Positions 1 to 8,481 of a stretch of DNA of 64,000 bases are shown here, one piece after another; within the stretch, counting starts at the first letter, position 1; each line of letters starts with the position of its first letter. The position numbers were made by a program, and so were the translations under genes. The notes beneath the pieces are model-generated. The model was not told where the DNA came from and did no database searches. It saw only the letters and a program-made list of their open reading frames with translations. Origin of the DNA: JACKOB01 sp024234575 (GTDB lineage Bacteria > Pseudomonadota > Gammaproteobacteria > Pseudomonadales > Oleiphilaceae); NCBI GenBank assembly GCA_051208035.1, contig JBPJFZ010000004.1, forward strand, positions 62,001 through 126,000. Direction: 5' to 3'.

Positions 1-2495
1 ACAACTTTATACGACATTTTACCGGCAGAGTCGGTTGAGACGCCCAGATCAACATAGGCCGGATGATTAGTTGTCCAGCTGTCTTTCAATGAGCCGTCTC
101 TCCAATAAGGGTCAAGCAGCGCCAGACGCTTAGGGAACTGATTCGGGCCTATCCTGCCTTCCGCATATTCCTTCTTCAGGATGTAGCTTATGCCGGTGAC
201 AATCTGATTGCCCAACGAGTTACCTGACAGGCGCAGTTCCGGATTGCTGGCCTCTTGCGTCGCGGCAATAAACGCATCGGCCAAAATCACACTCACCGGT
301 TTCATCGGCGCATGGGTTTGCACATGATCCTGCACCCAGCTTGAACCCGTCCATTTACGAATGGCGTAGCTCATATCGTGGCGACCGTCGGTACTCCAGA
401 TTTTGGCTTCTGCCATTTGTGGTTTCGAGAGGTTGGCATAGTCATCATCGGCAAACTGGTTCCAGTAGACAATGCCAAAGTTCCAGGCTTTATGTTCATG
501 GTTTTTGCTCGGGTCTTTCCACACTTGCACCAGATCAACCGCGGCCTGAGAAGGATACATACTGCCTGGTTTCACCGTCATCGGCTCACGACGGTAATCA
601 CGCAATTTACCTTCTTGCATATGCACGGATGTTTTCTCCCAGCCATGACCATAAATATGGGTGGGCTTGCTTGGGTGGTAGTATTCCAGAGGAACCGCGC
701 GTCCTGGGACATACTTCATCGCATGGGCGCCGTCTTTAAACCAATACAAACCATAGTCGTTATCGATGGTCTCGAACGTCCAGGCAGATTGCTCATCGAT
801 AGTGAGATTAGCGCCACTGGTATTCTTGATCGCGCTCGATAAGGTTACCGAATACTGATAGTTTGGCTTCAAACCATTCCAATTCGGATTATTCCAGTCG
901 AACGTGCCACCTTCGTTGACGTAATAAATGACATCGGGTTTGAAAATGGCTTTTCTCGGCCCGATAAGCGTAAAGCTGCCGGTAACGATATTCTGATTAT
1001 TCTCGGCGTTATTCGGCATGTTGAGCCGCTTCACCGTAATGTTATTGGCATTGATTGTTGATGCACTGACGTTCGCATTAAAATCAATGACAATGTACGA
1101 GTGAATCTCTACATCCGAGTCAGAATAGTTGTCGCTAAAGGCGGCTTCATAGTCACTGTAGTGATAGTCGAAGCTTCCCTTATCGTAGTAATGCGAGGTC
1201 GCCGTAAAACCAGAGCTGGCATTGGTGATGCTAGCGTTGGTGCTTGCACTGTCCGTCGCGCCCTGGTTGTCTGTCACCGTCAGCTGAATGCTGTAGGTGC
1301 CGGCTGCTGCATAGCTGTGCGTCGGGTTAGCGGCGGTGCTGGTGCTGCCATCGCCAAAATTCCACAAGTAGCTGCTGATTGACCCATCGGGATCTGACGA
1401 GCCATTGCTGCTCATGGTGATGCCGGTATTGGTTGTCGAACTAAACGGGCCATTCGCAATAACCGCGTTAGGGGCGACATTCGAGTTACCTGAGCCACCA
1501 TTATAAGTACCAGACAGACTTAAACCTGAATAAGCAGAGTAAGCTTTGATCATCACGTGATAGGTACCTGCCTGCACATTGCTGATCGGGCAGCTCTCAT
1601 TGTTGCCTGTTTTATAAGGCCGACAATCGTAGCTGGAGGTGGTCGGTTGACTGCCAAAACGCACATAGAGATCAGCATCACCCGTACCCCCTGAAGTTGC
1701 AATCACCAAATTGGTCGCACCGGCAGGTACATTCAGCGTGTAGTAACGGCTGTTGCCTGAAGCTGCCGACAGATTGGTCTCGTTGAGTTGCGTATTACCA
1801 CTACCGCCGCTGCCGCCACCGCTACTGGTGATCGTGGCCGTTGTCGAGGCACTCTTGGCGGCACCATTATTGTCTGTCACGGTGAGCGTGACCGTAAATG
1901 TACCTGCGGTTGCATAGCTATGTGCAGGATTGGCGGTGTTGCTGGATGCGCCATCGCCGAAGTTCCATTGATAGGAGGCAATGGAACCATCCGGATCATT
2001 AGAACCTGCGCTATTCATCGAGATACTTTGGCCAGTCACCGCCGTGAAAGGGCCATTGCCGATCACTGCCGTTGGCGGGGTATTGTTGCCCCCTGAGCCA
2101 CTGGTAAAGGCACCTTTTAGCGACACCCCGGTAAATGCAGAATACGGCCGCAACATAACGTAATAAGTGCCAGCCTGAGCCGAGTTTACCGGGCAGGTTT
2201 CGTTATTCCCTGTAGCATAGGGACGACAGTCGTAGCTTGACGTGGTCGGTGTTGCACCGAACTTTACATACAGGTCGGCATCGCCGGTACCGCCAGACAT
2301 CGTAAATGCTAGGTTGGTCGCGCCAGAGGGTACTGCTAATGTGTAGTAAAGAGGGGTGCTGGTGCTTGCCAGGCCGGAGAGGGGAGATCCATTGACGAGA
2401 GCGGTTGCCGCGAAGGCGACGTTGCAATACGAAATGAAGCAGGTAAATAAGAGATACAGTTTTAATATGGACTTGATTGAGTAGTTCGATTTCAT
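1..2495 (-). CDS. Secreted modular alpha/beta hydrolase with PPC and PKD domains (C-terminus beyond window)
   Basis: The frame is open from an ATG at 2495 to the window edge (about 831 codons seen), with an AAGGAT ribosome site at 2505-2510. Residues 1-29 form a Sec signal peptide ending AFA. Next come a PPC (pre-peptidase C-terminal) domain at about 30-125, a PKD domain at 138-215 (WNFGDG, HSYATAGTFTVTLTV), a Gly/Ser linker, a second PPC at 233-330, a second PKD at 341-422 and a Big_5-like Ig segment at about 432-575. The remaining region has HGW near residue 590 and a nucleophile elbow GNSLG with Ser760, as in alpha/beta-hydrolase lipases. Export, probably by type II secretion, and attack on an ester or polymer are inferred. 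The substrate is unknown, and the catalytic Asp and His would lie outside the window. Confidence 0.75.
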   Translation of the reverse strand, partial: MKSNYSIKSILKLYLLFTCFISYCNVAFAATALVNGSPLSGLASTSTPLYYTLAVPSGATNLAFTMSGGTGDADLYVKFGATPTTSSYDCRPYATGNNETCPVNSAQAGTYYVMLRPYSAFTGVSLKGAFTSGSGGNNTPPTAVIGNGPFTAVTGQSISMNSAGSNDPDGSIASYQWNFGDGASSNTANPAHSYATAGTFTVTLTVTDNNGAAKSASTTATITSSGGGSGGSGNTQLNETNLSAASGNSRYYTLNVPAGATNLVIATSGGTGDADLYVRFGSQPTTSSYDCRPYKTGNNESCPISNVQAGTYHVMIKAYSAYSGLSLSGTYNGGSGNSNVAPNAVIANGPFSSTTNTGITMSSNGSSDPDGSISSYLWNFGDGSTSTAANPTHSYAAAGTYSIQLTVTDNQGATDSASTNASITNASSGFTATSHYYDKGSFDYHYSDYEAAFSDNYSDSDVEIHSYIVIDFNANVSASTINANNITVKRLNMPNNAENNQNIVTGSFTLIGPRKAIFKPDVIYYVNEGGTFDWNNPNWNGLKPNYQYSVTLSSAIKNTSGANLTIDEQSAWTFETIDNDYGLYWFKDGAHAMKYVPGRAVPLEYYHPSKPTHIYGHGWEKTSVHMQEGKLRDYRREPMTVKPGSMYPSQAAVDLVQVWKDPSKNHEHKAWNFGIVYWNQFADDDYANLSKPQMAEAKIWSTDGRHDMSYAIRKWTGSSWVQDHVQTHAPMKPVSVILADAFIAATQEASNPELRLSGNSLGNQIVTGISYILKKEYAEGRIGPNQFPKRLALLDPYWRDGSLKDSWTTNHPAYVDLGVSTDSAGKMSYKV

Positions 2496-2825
2496 TTTAT
2501 TTTTATCCTTAAGTATTTTTATTATTTTCCTTTGCGGGTGTGAGGCTCGTTATTTTGAAACTGCACTATGTTGGTACATTTTTCCCGCTTTTCGAGTGTA
2601 GGAGTGGTGGGGTTAATAAAGAATGTCAATTTGGGGAAAATTAGGGCAAATAGTGCTCGTTTGTTGAGCGGCGGATAATGTTGTTTATGGGATAATTTTA
2701 GTGAGTTATTTTGCCTATGAAGCTGCAGCGTTGACAATTAACACTGAGCTTTGACTGTTTATTTTTATAACTTCCACTGGTGATCGATTAAGATGTGATT
2801 TGCTAAAAAACCTAGGAAATTTTTT
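2496..2825. other. Divergent intergenic region, no gene seen
   Basis: 330 AT-rich bases lie between the divergent secreted hydrolase and the alpha/beta hydrolase, so both promoters must be here. The short frames in it have no ribosome site and no recognisable protein character. I see no repeat or strong hairpin. Confidence 0.5.
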
Positions 2826-3713
2826 GTGAATACTTACGAATTCTCTATTAATGGAAATGAGTATTTTTGCATCGGATATCATGAAGAAGTTGCAGGCACG
2901 CCCATTATTTTGGTGCACGGCCTCTTAATGAACCCATACTTCTGGTGGAAAGATCACATTACTAAAATGGTTAAATATGGGCCGGTATATTGCGTATCCT
3001 TAGCGGGGCATTATCCGTCAAAGTTCCGTGAACCTATGCTCGAAAAAATTGATGATCAATATTTAGCTGACATGCTGGAAGACCAGATAAAGCATTTGGT
3101 GGGCGAGCGGCCTGTTAATATAGTGGGGCATTCCACAGGAGCGCTGTCTGCATTATGTTTGGCCTATAAATATCCCCACAGGGTGAAAAGCTTAATTTGT
3201 ATATCAACCGCAACACACGGAAGGGAAGATGCCGGGATATTTGGCTTCTTTCAATGGCTTCATTTAAAGCTGGGAGTGATCGGCCGCTGGATATTTAAGT
3301 ACATTGTAAAACTGAATTCGCTGTCGCTTGGGGTTCATAAGTTTTTATTGAGCGACACGGCAAAAAACAAAAAAAAGATGTTTTCGTATGACGGATTTGA
3401 TGACTATGTCATGTCTTATTTACCTGCGCATAGTCGTTTAGATTATAGGGCGATGGGGCATTACTTTGTTGACCTATACGAAATTGATCTTGCCGCGCGT
3501 TTGCAGAATGTAACTTGTCCCTGTTTGCTAATGTTTTCTGACCATGATCCCTATGTGCCCGTTTCGTGTGGTGATGAGATTGCAAAGCTTTTAGGTGCTA
3601 AAAATGTGCAGCTCAAAATAATGCGTGACACAGGTCATCTCTTTATGTTCGAAACGCCAGAGCAGTTCGATGATTCAGTGCTCCCTTGGCTGGAAGAAAT
3701 TGAATCGCAATGA
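2826..3713 (+). CDS. Alpha/beta-fold hydrolase
   Basis: A 295-residue cytoplasmic protein with no signal peptide. The start is GTG, with AGGAAA about eight bases upstream. Family landmarks are the oxyanion loop HGLLMNP at 31-37, the nucleophile elbow GHSTGA with Ser103, an acid in SDHDPYVP (Asp239 or Asp241), and the catalytic His271 in DTGHLF. The length is normal for a single-domain hydrolase (esterase, lipase or haloalkane/epoxide class). The substrate cannot be told. It is monocistronic, facing a convergent neighbour across a hairpin. Confidence 0.85.
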   Translation: MNTYEFSINGNEYFCIGYHEEVAGTPIILVHGLLMNPYFWWKDHITKMVKYGPVYCVSLAGHYPSKFREPMLEKIDDQYLADMLEDQIKHLVGERPVNIVGHSTGALSALCLAYKYPHRVKSLICISTATHGREDAGIFGFFQWLHLKLGVIGRWIFKYIVKLNSLSLGVHKFLLSDTAKNKKKMFSYDGFDDYVMSYLPAHSRLDYRAMGHYFVDLYEIDLAARLQNVTCPCLLMFSDHDPYVPVSCGDEIAKLLGAKNVQLKIMRDTGHLFMFETPEQFDDSVLPWLEEIESQ

Positions 3714-3714
3714 T

Positions 3715-3747
3715 AAAAAAAGCCGCACTGATCATTTCAGTGCGGCT
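3715..3747 (-). terminator. Rho-independent terminator of the beta-propeller lipoprotein gene
   Basis: A perfect 11-bp stem (AGCCGCACTGA at 3721-3731, TCAGTGCGGCT at 3737-3747) has a 5-base loop. In the leftward direction the stem is followed by a seven-base U tract (A run at 3715-3721). It sits between convergent genes and may also stop rightward transcription. Confidence 0.85.
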
Positions 3748-3778
3748 GGCTCACTCAGGTTAAACCGCTAGCTTAGTT

Positions 3779-5986
3779 TTATTGCGCCACAGTGGTGGTC
3801 GCTTTCAGGTCATTCCACTTGGCAGAAATCACTTTTTCCCCGTAGACATAATGCACTGCATCATCATGCATGATGCCCCGTTGAGTATTGACGTATTGAT
3901 TGTAGGGCATCTCTTTCGAGACTGATGAAGCGATGATCGAACCGGCTTCTTCAAGCGATGCTGTGCCGTTTAGTTCGATGTCAAACAGGTGCAGGCCGGT
4001 GTATTGCCAGTTGGTCCAGTCTGATGGACTTCTTTGAGTGCCATTGTGCACATGCATTGGCAATGTCATACGAAAGCTGTCAGCATCCAACTCAAGAAAG
4101 CTAAAGGCTTTATGGTTGTACGACACTTCTGTTTCTGTGCCCCGGCTACCAATACTGATCTGTTTGATCAGCGAGGGTGCGGTGATGTCGTTGACATCAA
4201 ACATGCCAACCTGAACCCCTTGGTACCAAGCAACATCACCTTCTACGATGGCTGATTTGCCGATACCGATAAGGTACTGTTCGCCAATGGGGTGCAGGTA
4301 ATCAGAATAGCCCTCGATATGCAGCTCACCGGCAATAACCGGGCTGGTAACGGTACTTAAATCAATTACGTACAGTGGATCAGTTTTTTGATAGGTGACA
4401 ATGTAGCCACGATCGCCAATGAAACGTACGGCGTAGATATCTTCGTTAGGTTTGCCAATAGCGGCAGGCTGATTGCTGTTAGGAAGCGTCGCCACGGTGA
4501 CCAGTTCATTGTTGTCGTTTTCTTTCAGCACACTGAGTTGATGCGTTGGTGAAAACTGCTCAACGGCGGGCATATCATCTGCCACGATCATGGTATCTTC
4601 AAGCAGTGCCGGCTCTGTTGCAATGCCGATTAACTCATCTGGAAACACGGTGGATACCGCAACCAAAGCACCGTCTTTTTCTGTTAAGCGAAATGAGGGC
4701 GCACGCCAGCCTAAACTTCCTTTAACCGTGCCGGTACCTTTGTATGCAGTGCCTTGATCGGTGAAGCTGAACTTATGGATGATGGTTCCTTGATTCCACT
4801 GATCATTAAACAAATACAAAGACTCGGTTGAGGAGAAAATGCCGCTGCTGTAACCACCCACGCACACTGAGGTGATATCACCGGGGTTGTTCAGATTGAT
4901 CGTGGTGATAGTTACCAAGGCGGGGGAGTAGTAATCTTCTTGCGCAGATTCGGGAACATAACAGTTGTCGCTGCTAACCAGTGGTACGCTGGTACCTGAG
5001 GCATCGGTCATTTTGGGCAGCAAATCATCAAGGGTTAAGGCTTCGATAGCTTGTTGATTTTTCTCTTCGTCTTCTTTGCTGTGGGCGTACCAGTTAACAC
5101 CGGGTACTTCCGGCACATAGCGGGTAACCAGATACAGCTTGTCATTGATGCGGCGACTATCAATCAGGCTGCCTTCAATATCAATCGACCAGCTGACTTT
5201 GCTGTTCGCGGGGGTGCTAACATCATACAGCGTCAGGTAGGTATAGCTGCTGCCCCAATTGTCATATCGCAGCCAGCTCTCCCAGGCGAAACTCTGGTTG
5301 TTGCTAAGCACCGCCAGTTGCGTAGAGCCCGCGGTGTTTTTTTGCAGGTATAGCCCGGCGATTGTTCCTTGCTTTTCATCCAGTGTCAGGCTTTGTACCT
5401 CGGTCGCTGAGGGGGAGTCACCCTGCACGGTTTGCAGTATGCGAATTTTCGCTTGCGCAGAGGGTGAGGGCGCAAAAAATGGTTCGTCTGCAAAGCCGAT
5501 ATCTGTCGAGCCGGAATCGTCTGCGATGCTGGTATTGCCAATGGTGGCATCCGCAGCTAAATAATAGGCATATTCGTTAGAGGCGATAAACAAATAATCG
5601 TCGTCATATTTCACCAGGTCGGCTTCATCAACGCCTAACACTTGCGTATTAGTGCCACTAAAACGGTTGCTGTTGCTGGCGCCTGACAAAGCCGTTTCCG
5701 GTGCCGCATTTGCGGTATCCCCTTCGGCAGCATCATCCAGCGCGTATTGGCCGCCTCTGGTGCTATGCTTTAATCCCCCTTTTAGATAGTTTTCGAGATG
5801 CACCGCAGATTGGCCCGGAACAAGCTTAACGCTCTGGGAATTTGATCCATCGTCGGGGATGTTTTCAGTGCTTCTGTCGCTGTTATTATTGCCGCTATTG
5901 CAGGCGATCAGTGCCGATGCACTGCTAAAAAGGCATAGGACTTTCAGTAAGTTTTGTTTTTGGCCGCGATGGCGTTTCGAGATCAT
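3779..5986 (-). CDS. Beta-propeller lipoprotein (Beta_propel/PF09826 type)
   Basis: The start chosen is the ATG at 5986, with AAGGAC nine bases upstream. It gives 735 residues opening with a lipoprotein signal whose lipobox ASALIAC places Cys29 at the lipid site. An upstream in-frame ATG at 6103 exists, but the extra codons only translate the palindromic promoter sites. The segment GVDEADLVKYDDDYLF is the hallmark of the secreted C-terminal beta-propeller family distantly related to WD40. Repeated YVIDLS and LYDVS strands fit a propeller. Aspartate at +2 of the mature protein would be the inner-membrane retention signal, but here residue +2 is Asn, so outer-membrane sorting is likely. The function of this family is not established. 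Confidence 0.8.
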   Translation of the reverse strand: MISKRHRGQKQNLLKVLCLFSSASALIACNSGNNNSDRSTENIPDDGSNSQSVKLVPGQSAVHLENYLKGGLKHSTRGGQYALDDAAEGDTANAAPETALSGASNSNRFSGTNTQVLGVDEADLVKYDDDYLFIASNEYAYYLAADATIGNTSIADDSGSTDIGFADEPFFAPSPSAQAKIRILQTVQGDSPSATEVQSLTLDEKQGTIAGLYLQKNTAGSTQLAVLSNNQSFAWESWLRYDNWGSSYTYLTLYDVSTPANSKVSWSIDIEGSLIDSRRINDKLYLVTRYVPEVPGVNWYAHSKEDEEKNQQAIEALTLDDLLPKMTDASGTSVPLVSSDNCYVPESAQEDYYSPALVTITTINLNNPGDITSVCVGGYSSGIFSSTESLYLFNDQWNQGTIIHKFSFTDQGTAYKGTGTVKGSLGWRAPSFRLTEKDGALVAVSTVFPDELIGIATEPALLEDTMIVADDMPAVEQFSPTHQLSVLKENDNNELVTVATLPNSNQPAAIGKPNEDIYAVRFIGDRGYIVTYQKTDPLYVIDLSTVTSPVIAGELHIEGYSDYLHPIGEQYLIGIGKSAIVEGDVAWYQGVQVGMFDVNDITAPSLIKQISIGSRGTETEVSYNHKAFSFLELDADSFRMTLPMHVHNGTQRSPSDWTNWQYTGLHLFDIELNGTASLEEAGSIIASSVSKEMPYNQYVNTQRGIMHDDAVHYVYGEKVISAKWNDLKATTTVAQ

Positions 5987-6036
5987 GGTGAGAGGTCCTT
6001 GTTCACTAGCCCAAATGAAATGTTTAATGCAGATTA

Positions 6037-6060
6037 TATTTTGGAATATTTTCCAAAATA
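6037..6060. promoter_or_regulatory. Palindromic operator candidate 1
   Basis: A 10-bp inverted repeat, TATTTTGGAA then TTCCAAAATA, has a four-base centre. It shares the core TTGGAATATNTTCCAA with two further sites in the same divergent promoter region. Its centre is exactly 30 bp from that of site 2, about three helical turns, so both would face the same side of the DNA. Confidence 0.65.
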
Positions 6061-6070
6061 ATGCTGTAAG

Positions 6071-6086
6071 TTGGAATATATTCCAA
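6071..6086. promoter_or_regulatory. Palindromic operator candidate 2
   Basis: This is a perfect 16-bp palindrome, TTGGAATATATTCCAA, lying 85 bases upstream of the propeller lipoprotein start. It is probably a binding site for a dimeric regulator. The divergent DUF6502 protein is the obvious candidate, but that is inference. Confidence 0.65.
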
Positions 6087-6225
6087 AAAACGGACTTTGG
6101 CAAATGGCATCAACATTAATTTTATACTTATTATTTGCCGTTAAATGCTCATGCCTATCAAGCATAACGGCTTAGAGTATACCTGTGGCACAGCAGTGTG
6201 TGATCAGATTGATGTTTCTAATAAA

Positions 6226-6240
6226 TTGGAATATATTCCA
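6226..6240. promoter_or_regulatory. Palindromic operator candidate 3
   Basis: TTGGAATATATTCCA, containing a perfect 14-bp palindrome (6227-6240), lies 30 bases upstream of the DUF6502 start. This position would overlap that gene's core promoter and suits autoregulation. Confidence 0.65.
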
Positions 6241-6269
6241 TATAAATCTTAAGCGGTGATTTAACGTAC

Positions 6270-7091
6270 ATGCCTGATATTAGACAAACACTCATTCAAT
6301 CAGTTTATAAGCTGTTACGGCCCCTTGTGCGCGTGATGCTAAAGCACGGTGTATCTTTTAATGAGTTTGCAGAGATCGCGAAAAGAGCCTTTGTGGATGT
6401 GGCCGATAAAGAGTTTCTGATTGATGGGCGTAAGCAGTCGGTGTCGCGGGTTTGTGTGCTCACCGGTATGCACCGTAAAGATGTAAACCGTTTGCTGAGT
6501 GAAAGAGAAAGCGATACCTGGGATATTGAACCCCTGGGACGTGCTGCCCGTGTCATTGGTGGCTGGCTGAGTGATGATCGGTTTTTGTCGAAGTCTGGCC
6601 GTCCTGTCATTTTGCCTTTTGACGGCGAGGAAGAAAGTTTTTCTCAACTGGTGAAGCTTTATAGTGGAGATATGCCGGCCCGGGCGATTCTAGACGAATT
6701 AAAGCGCTCTGGCGCTGTAGATGTGACCGAAACAGGAAAGCTGAAGCTGGTGAGTGAGGCTTATATTCCTTATCAAACGGATGCGCAAATGCTGCAGCTA
6801 ATGGGTGTTTCGACAGAAGATTTGTTGTCCACCATTGCTCATAATATGAGTCACCCCCCCGAACAATCGCGTCTGCAACTGGCCGTCAGCTATGATAATT
6901 TATCGGCAGAAACGGTGCGTGAGTTTAAGTGTATGGCCGAGGCAGAGTCACTCGCGCTGTTAAAACGTTATAACAGCTGGTTGGCGGCCCGTGATCGAGA
7001 CAACCCTCATGCCACTACTAACGAAGAGGGCGGCGAAAAAGTCAGAGCTGGGTTGGGTATCTACTACATTGAAAACACAGACAAGCTGTAA
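6270..7091 (+). CDS. DUF6502 family protein, probable DNA-binding regulator
   Basis: 273 residues with no signal peptide. The N-terminal third (KHGVSFNEFAEIAKRAF, then SVSRVCVLTGMHRKDVNRLL) reads as a winged helix-turn-helix and matches what I know of the DUF6502 family. The C-terminal half is helical without recognised motifs. The gene is divergent from the propeller lipoprotein and is followed after 12 bases by another lipoprotein gene, so those two probably form an operon. Three copies of a palindrome flank its promoter, which suggests it represses or activates both directions. That function is inferred, as the family has no established role. Confidence 0.75.
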   Translation: MPDIRQTLIQSVYKLLRPLVRVMLKHGVSFNEFAEIAKRAFVDVADKEFLIDGRKQSVSRVCVLTGMHRKDVNRLLSERESDTWDIEPLGRAARVIGGWLSDDRFLSKSGRPVILPFDGEEESFSQLVKLYSGDMPARAILDELKRSGAVDVTETGKLKLVSEAYIPYQTDAQMLQLMGVSTEDLLSTIAHNMSHPPEQSRLQLAVSYDNLSAETVREFKCMAEAESLALLKRYNSWLAARDRDNPHATTNEEGGEKVRAGLGIYYIENTDKL

Positions 7092-7103
7092 AGGCAGAAG
7101 CTG

Positions 7104-8387
7104 ATGATGCGTGCAAAAAATTTACAGAAATTAATGTTGCTTTGTTTTGCCCTCAGCCTTAGTTGGCTGGCAGGCTGCAGTGGTGGTATATCAGGCACCG
7201 GTGCCGGTAGTGGCGGCTCTGGTACGGGTAATAATTCGAACGGGCTGGCGGGAACGGAAGCCGGGGATTCAAACGTTGCAGATGGCTTGCCGGTGTTTTC
7301 GTTTGTTCCTGATGAGGGCATCAGGTTGGCATGTGCCTCGGTGCCAAGAATAGGCAAGGCCAAAGATGTTTATTACCTTTATCATGCCGCCGCGTCGGCA
7401 GGGGCTGATGGCGGGGCGAATAGTGCCAGGGTAGCAACCTCGGTAGATGCATTTAGTTTCGGCAGCCCTGAGCCATTGCAAACACGCTTGCGAGAGACTA
7501 AATCGGGTAAACCCATCATTGAAACAAACCGTGTTGGCTTTCCTGAAGTTGTTACGCTTAAGAGCGATGGTTTGATGGCAGAGACCCCGTCAACGGATAT
7601 CGACACAACCAGTGAGACCGCTTGCACCCCGTTGGCGTATCGAATATTTAAACACAATGGCGCATTGGGTGGCTTCGGAAATGCCGTCGTTTCTGAGTGC
7701 TCGCAAGATGGCCAGTGGTTTATGGCTGAGTCAGGTGAGCGGTTGATTTCTGAAGATGGCGGAAAATTAGGCGTAAGCACCGCTTTTACGCTGGGTAACC
7801 AGATTCAGCTGTTCACAATGGATGGGCAATCACCCAATGCACAGGGTGAGTTCCAGCACCGGGTCTGGCATTATCAGGCAGAAGACGCTGTGGGTGATCG
7901 TTTTAGCCTGGTATCCGCTGATCCGCTGCAAAGCGGTCCGTCACTTGAGGCGAAAGACCGGCAAAATGATCCGGCAGCCTATACTCTGGCCGATGGTAAC
8001 GCCGTCATCATGACCATGCGCCAGCACAATGGGCCCATCAATCCACCCAATGTGATTACCGGCGAAATTTATGGTTGGTCCGTCGCGGCGTCGAATCCAT
8101 CCAAGGTAAACGCCTTGTTGCCGGGCCAGGCGTTAGATACCAGTGAACACACAGATCACTCTGCCTTGCCATTGATCCGCGCAGAAGATTTTTCTCAGGC
8201 TGGGCATGCGGTGTATAGCATTAACGACCCTTCACTGATGCAGTTGGCAGATGGCGCTTACCGACTATTTGTCGGGGCGTTAGTTAATATCGATATGTTA
8301 CCAGAGAACAAAGCCCTGCTTGAATGCGCTGAAGATATCGCTGGTGGTAAGTACAGCTGGGTGATTTTATCAGCCACGTCGCGCTAA
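7104..8387 (+). CDS. Lipoprotein of unknown function
   Basis: 427 residues starting at paired ATGs (7104/7107) with a GGCAGAAG ribosome site. The N-terminus is a lipoprotein signal with lipobox LAGC (Cys25), followed by a long Gly/Ser-rich spacer at about 26-55, typical of surface lipoproteins that need reach. The rest is a soluble mixed-strand domain that I do not recognise. Its strand-turn pattern and segments such as ITGEIYGWSV could suit a glycosidase-like or propeller fold, but nothing is diagnostic. It is the second gene of the DUF6502 operon and ends before a long hairpin. Confidence 0.7.
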   Translation: MMRAKNLQKLMLLCFALSLSWLAGCSGGISGTGAGSGGSGTGNNSNGLAGTEAGDSNVADGLPVFSFVPDEGIRLACASVPRIGKAKDVYYLYHAAASAGADGGANSARVATSVDAFSFGSPEPLQTRLRETKSGKPIIETNRVGFPEVVTLKSDGLMAETPSTDIDTTSETACTPLAYRIFKHNGALGGFGNAVVSECSQDGQWFMAESGERLISEDGGKLGVSTAFTLGNQIQLFTMDGQSPNAQGEFQHRVWHYQAEDAVGDRFSLVSADPLQSGPSLEAKDRQNDPAAYTLADGNAVIMTMRQHNGPINPPNVITGEIYGWSVAASNPSKVNALLPGQALDTSEHTDHSALPLIRAEDFSQAGHAVYSINDPSLMQLADGAYRLFVGALVNIDMLPENKALLECAEDIAGGKYSWVILSATSR

Positions 8388-8400
8388 GCACGCGACCGTA

Positions 8401-8453
8401 AAACAGCAAAAGCCGGATAACGCCTTAGTGGGTTTATCCGGCTTTTGCTGTTT
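8401..8453. terminator. Long perfect hairpin between convergent genes, bidirectional terminator
   Basis: The arms AAACAGCAAAAGCCGGATAA (8401-8420) and its exact complement (8434-8453) are 20 bp with no mismatch around a 13-base loop. T-rich stretches occur on both flanking arms. The position between a rightward and a leftward gene suits termination in both directions. Confidence 0.8.
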
Positions 8454-8481
8454 ACGCCAGGTTGATCAAGGCTTGCGCGCC

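Noticed and set aside
2522..2737. 71-codon minus frame in the gap before the alpha/beta hydrolase
   Set aside because: No ribosome site, no protein-like composition, and it sits in a promoter region.
5987..6103. In-frame extension of the propeller lipoprotein to an ATG at 6103
   Set aside because: The extension only translates the palindromic operator sites and hides the lipoprotein signal; the ATG at 5986 has a proper ribosome site.
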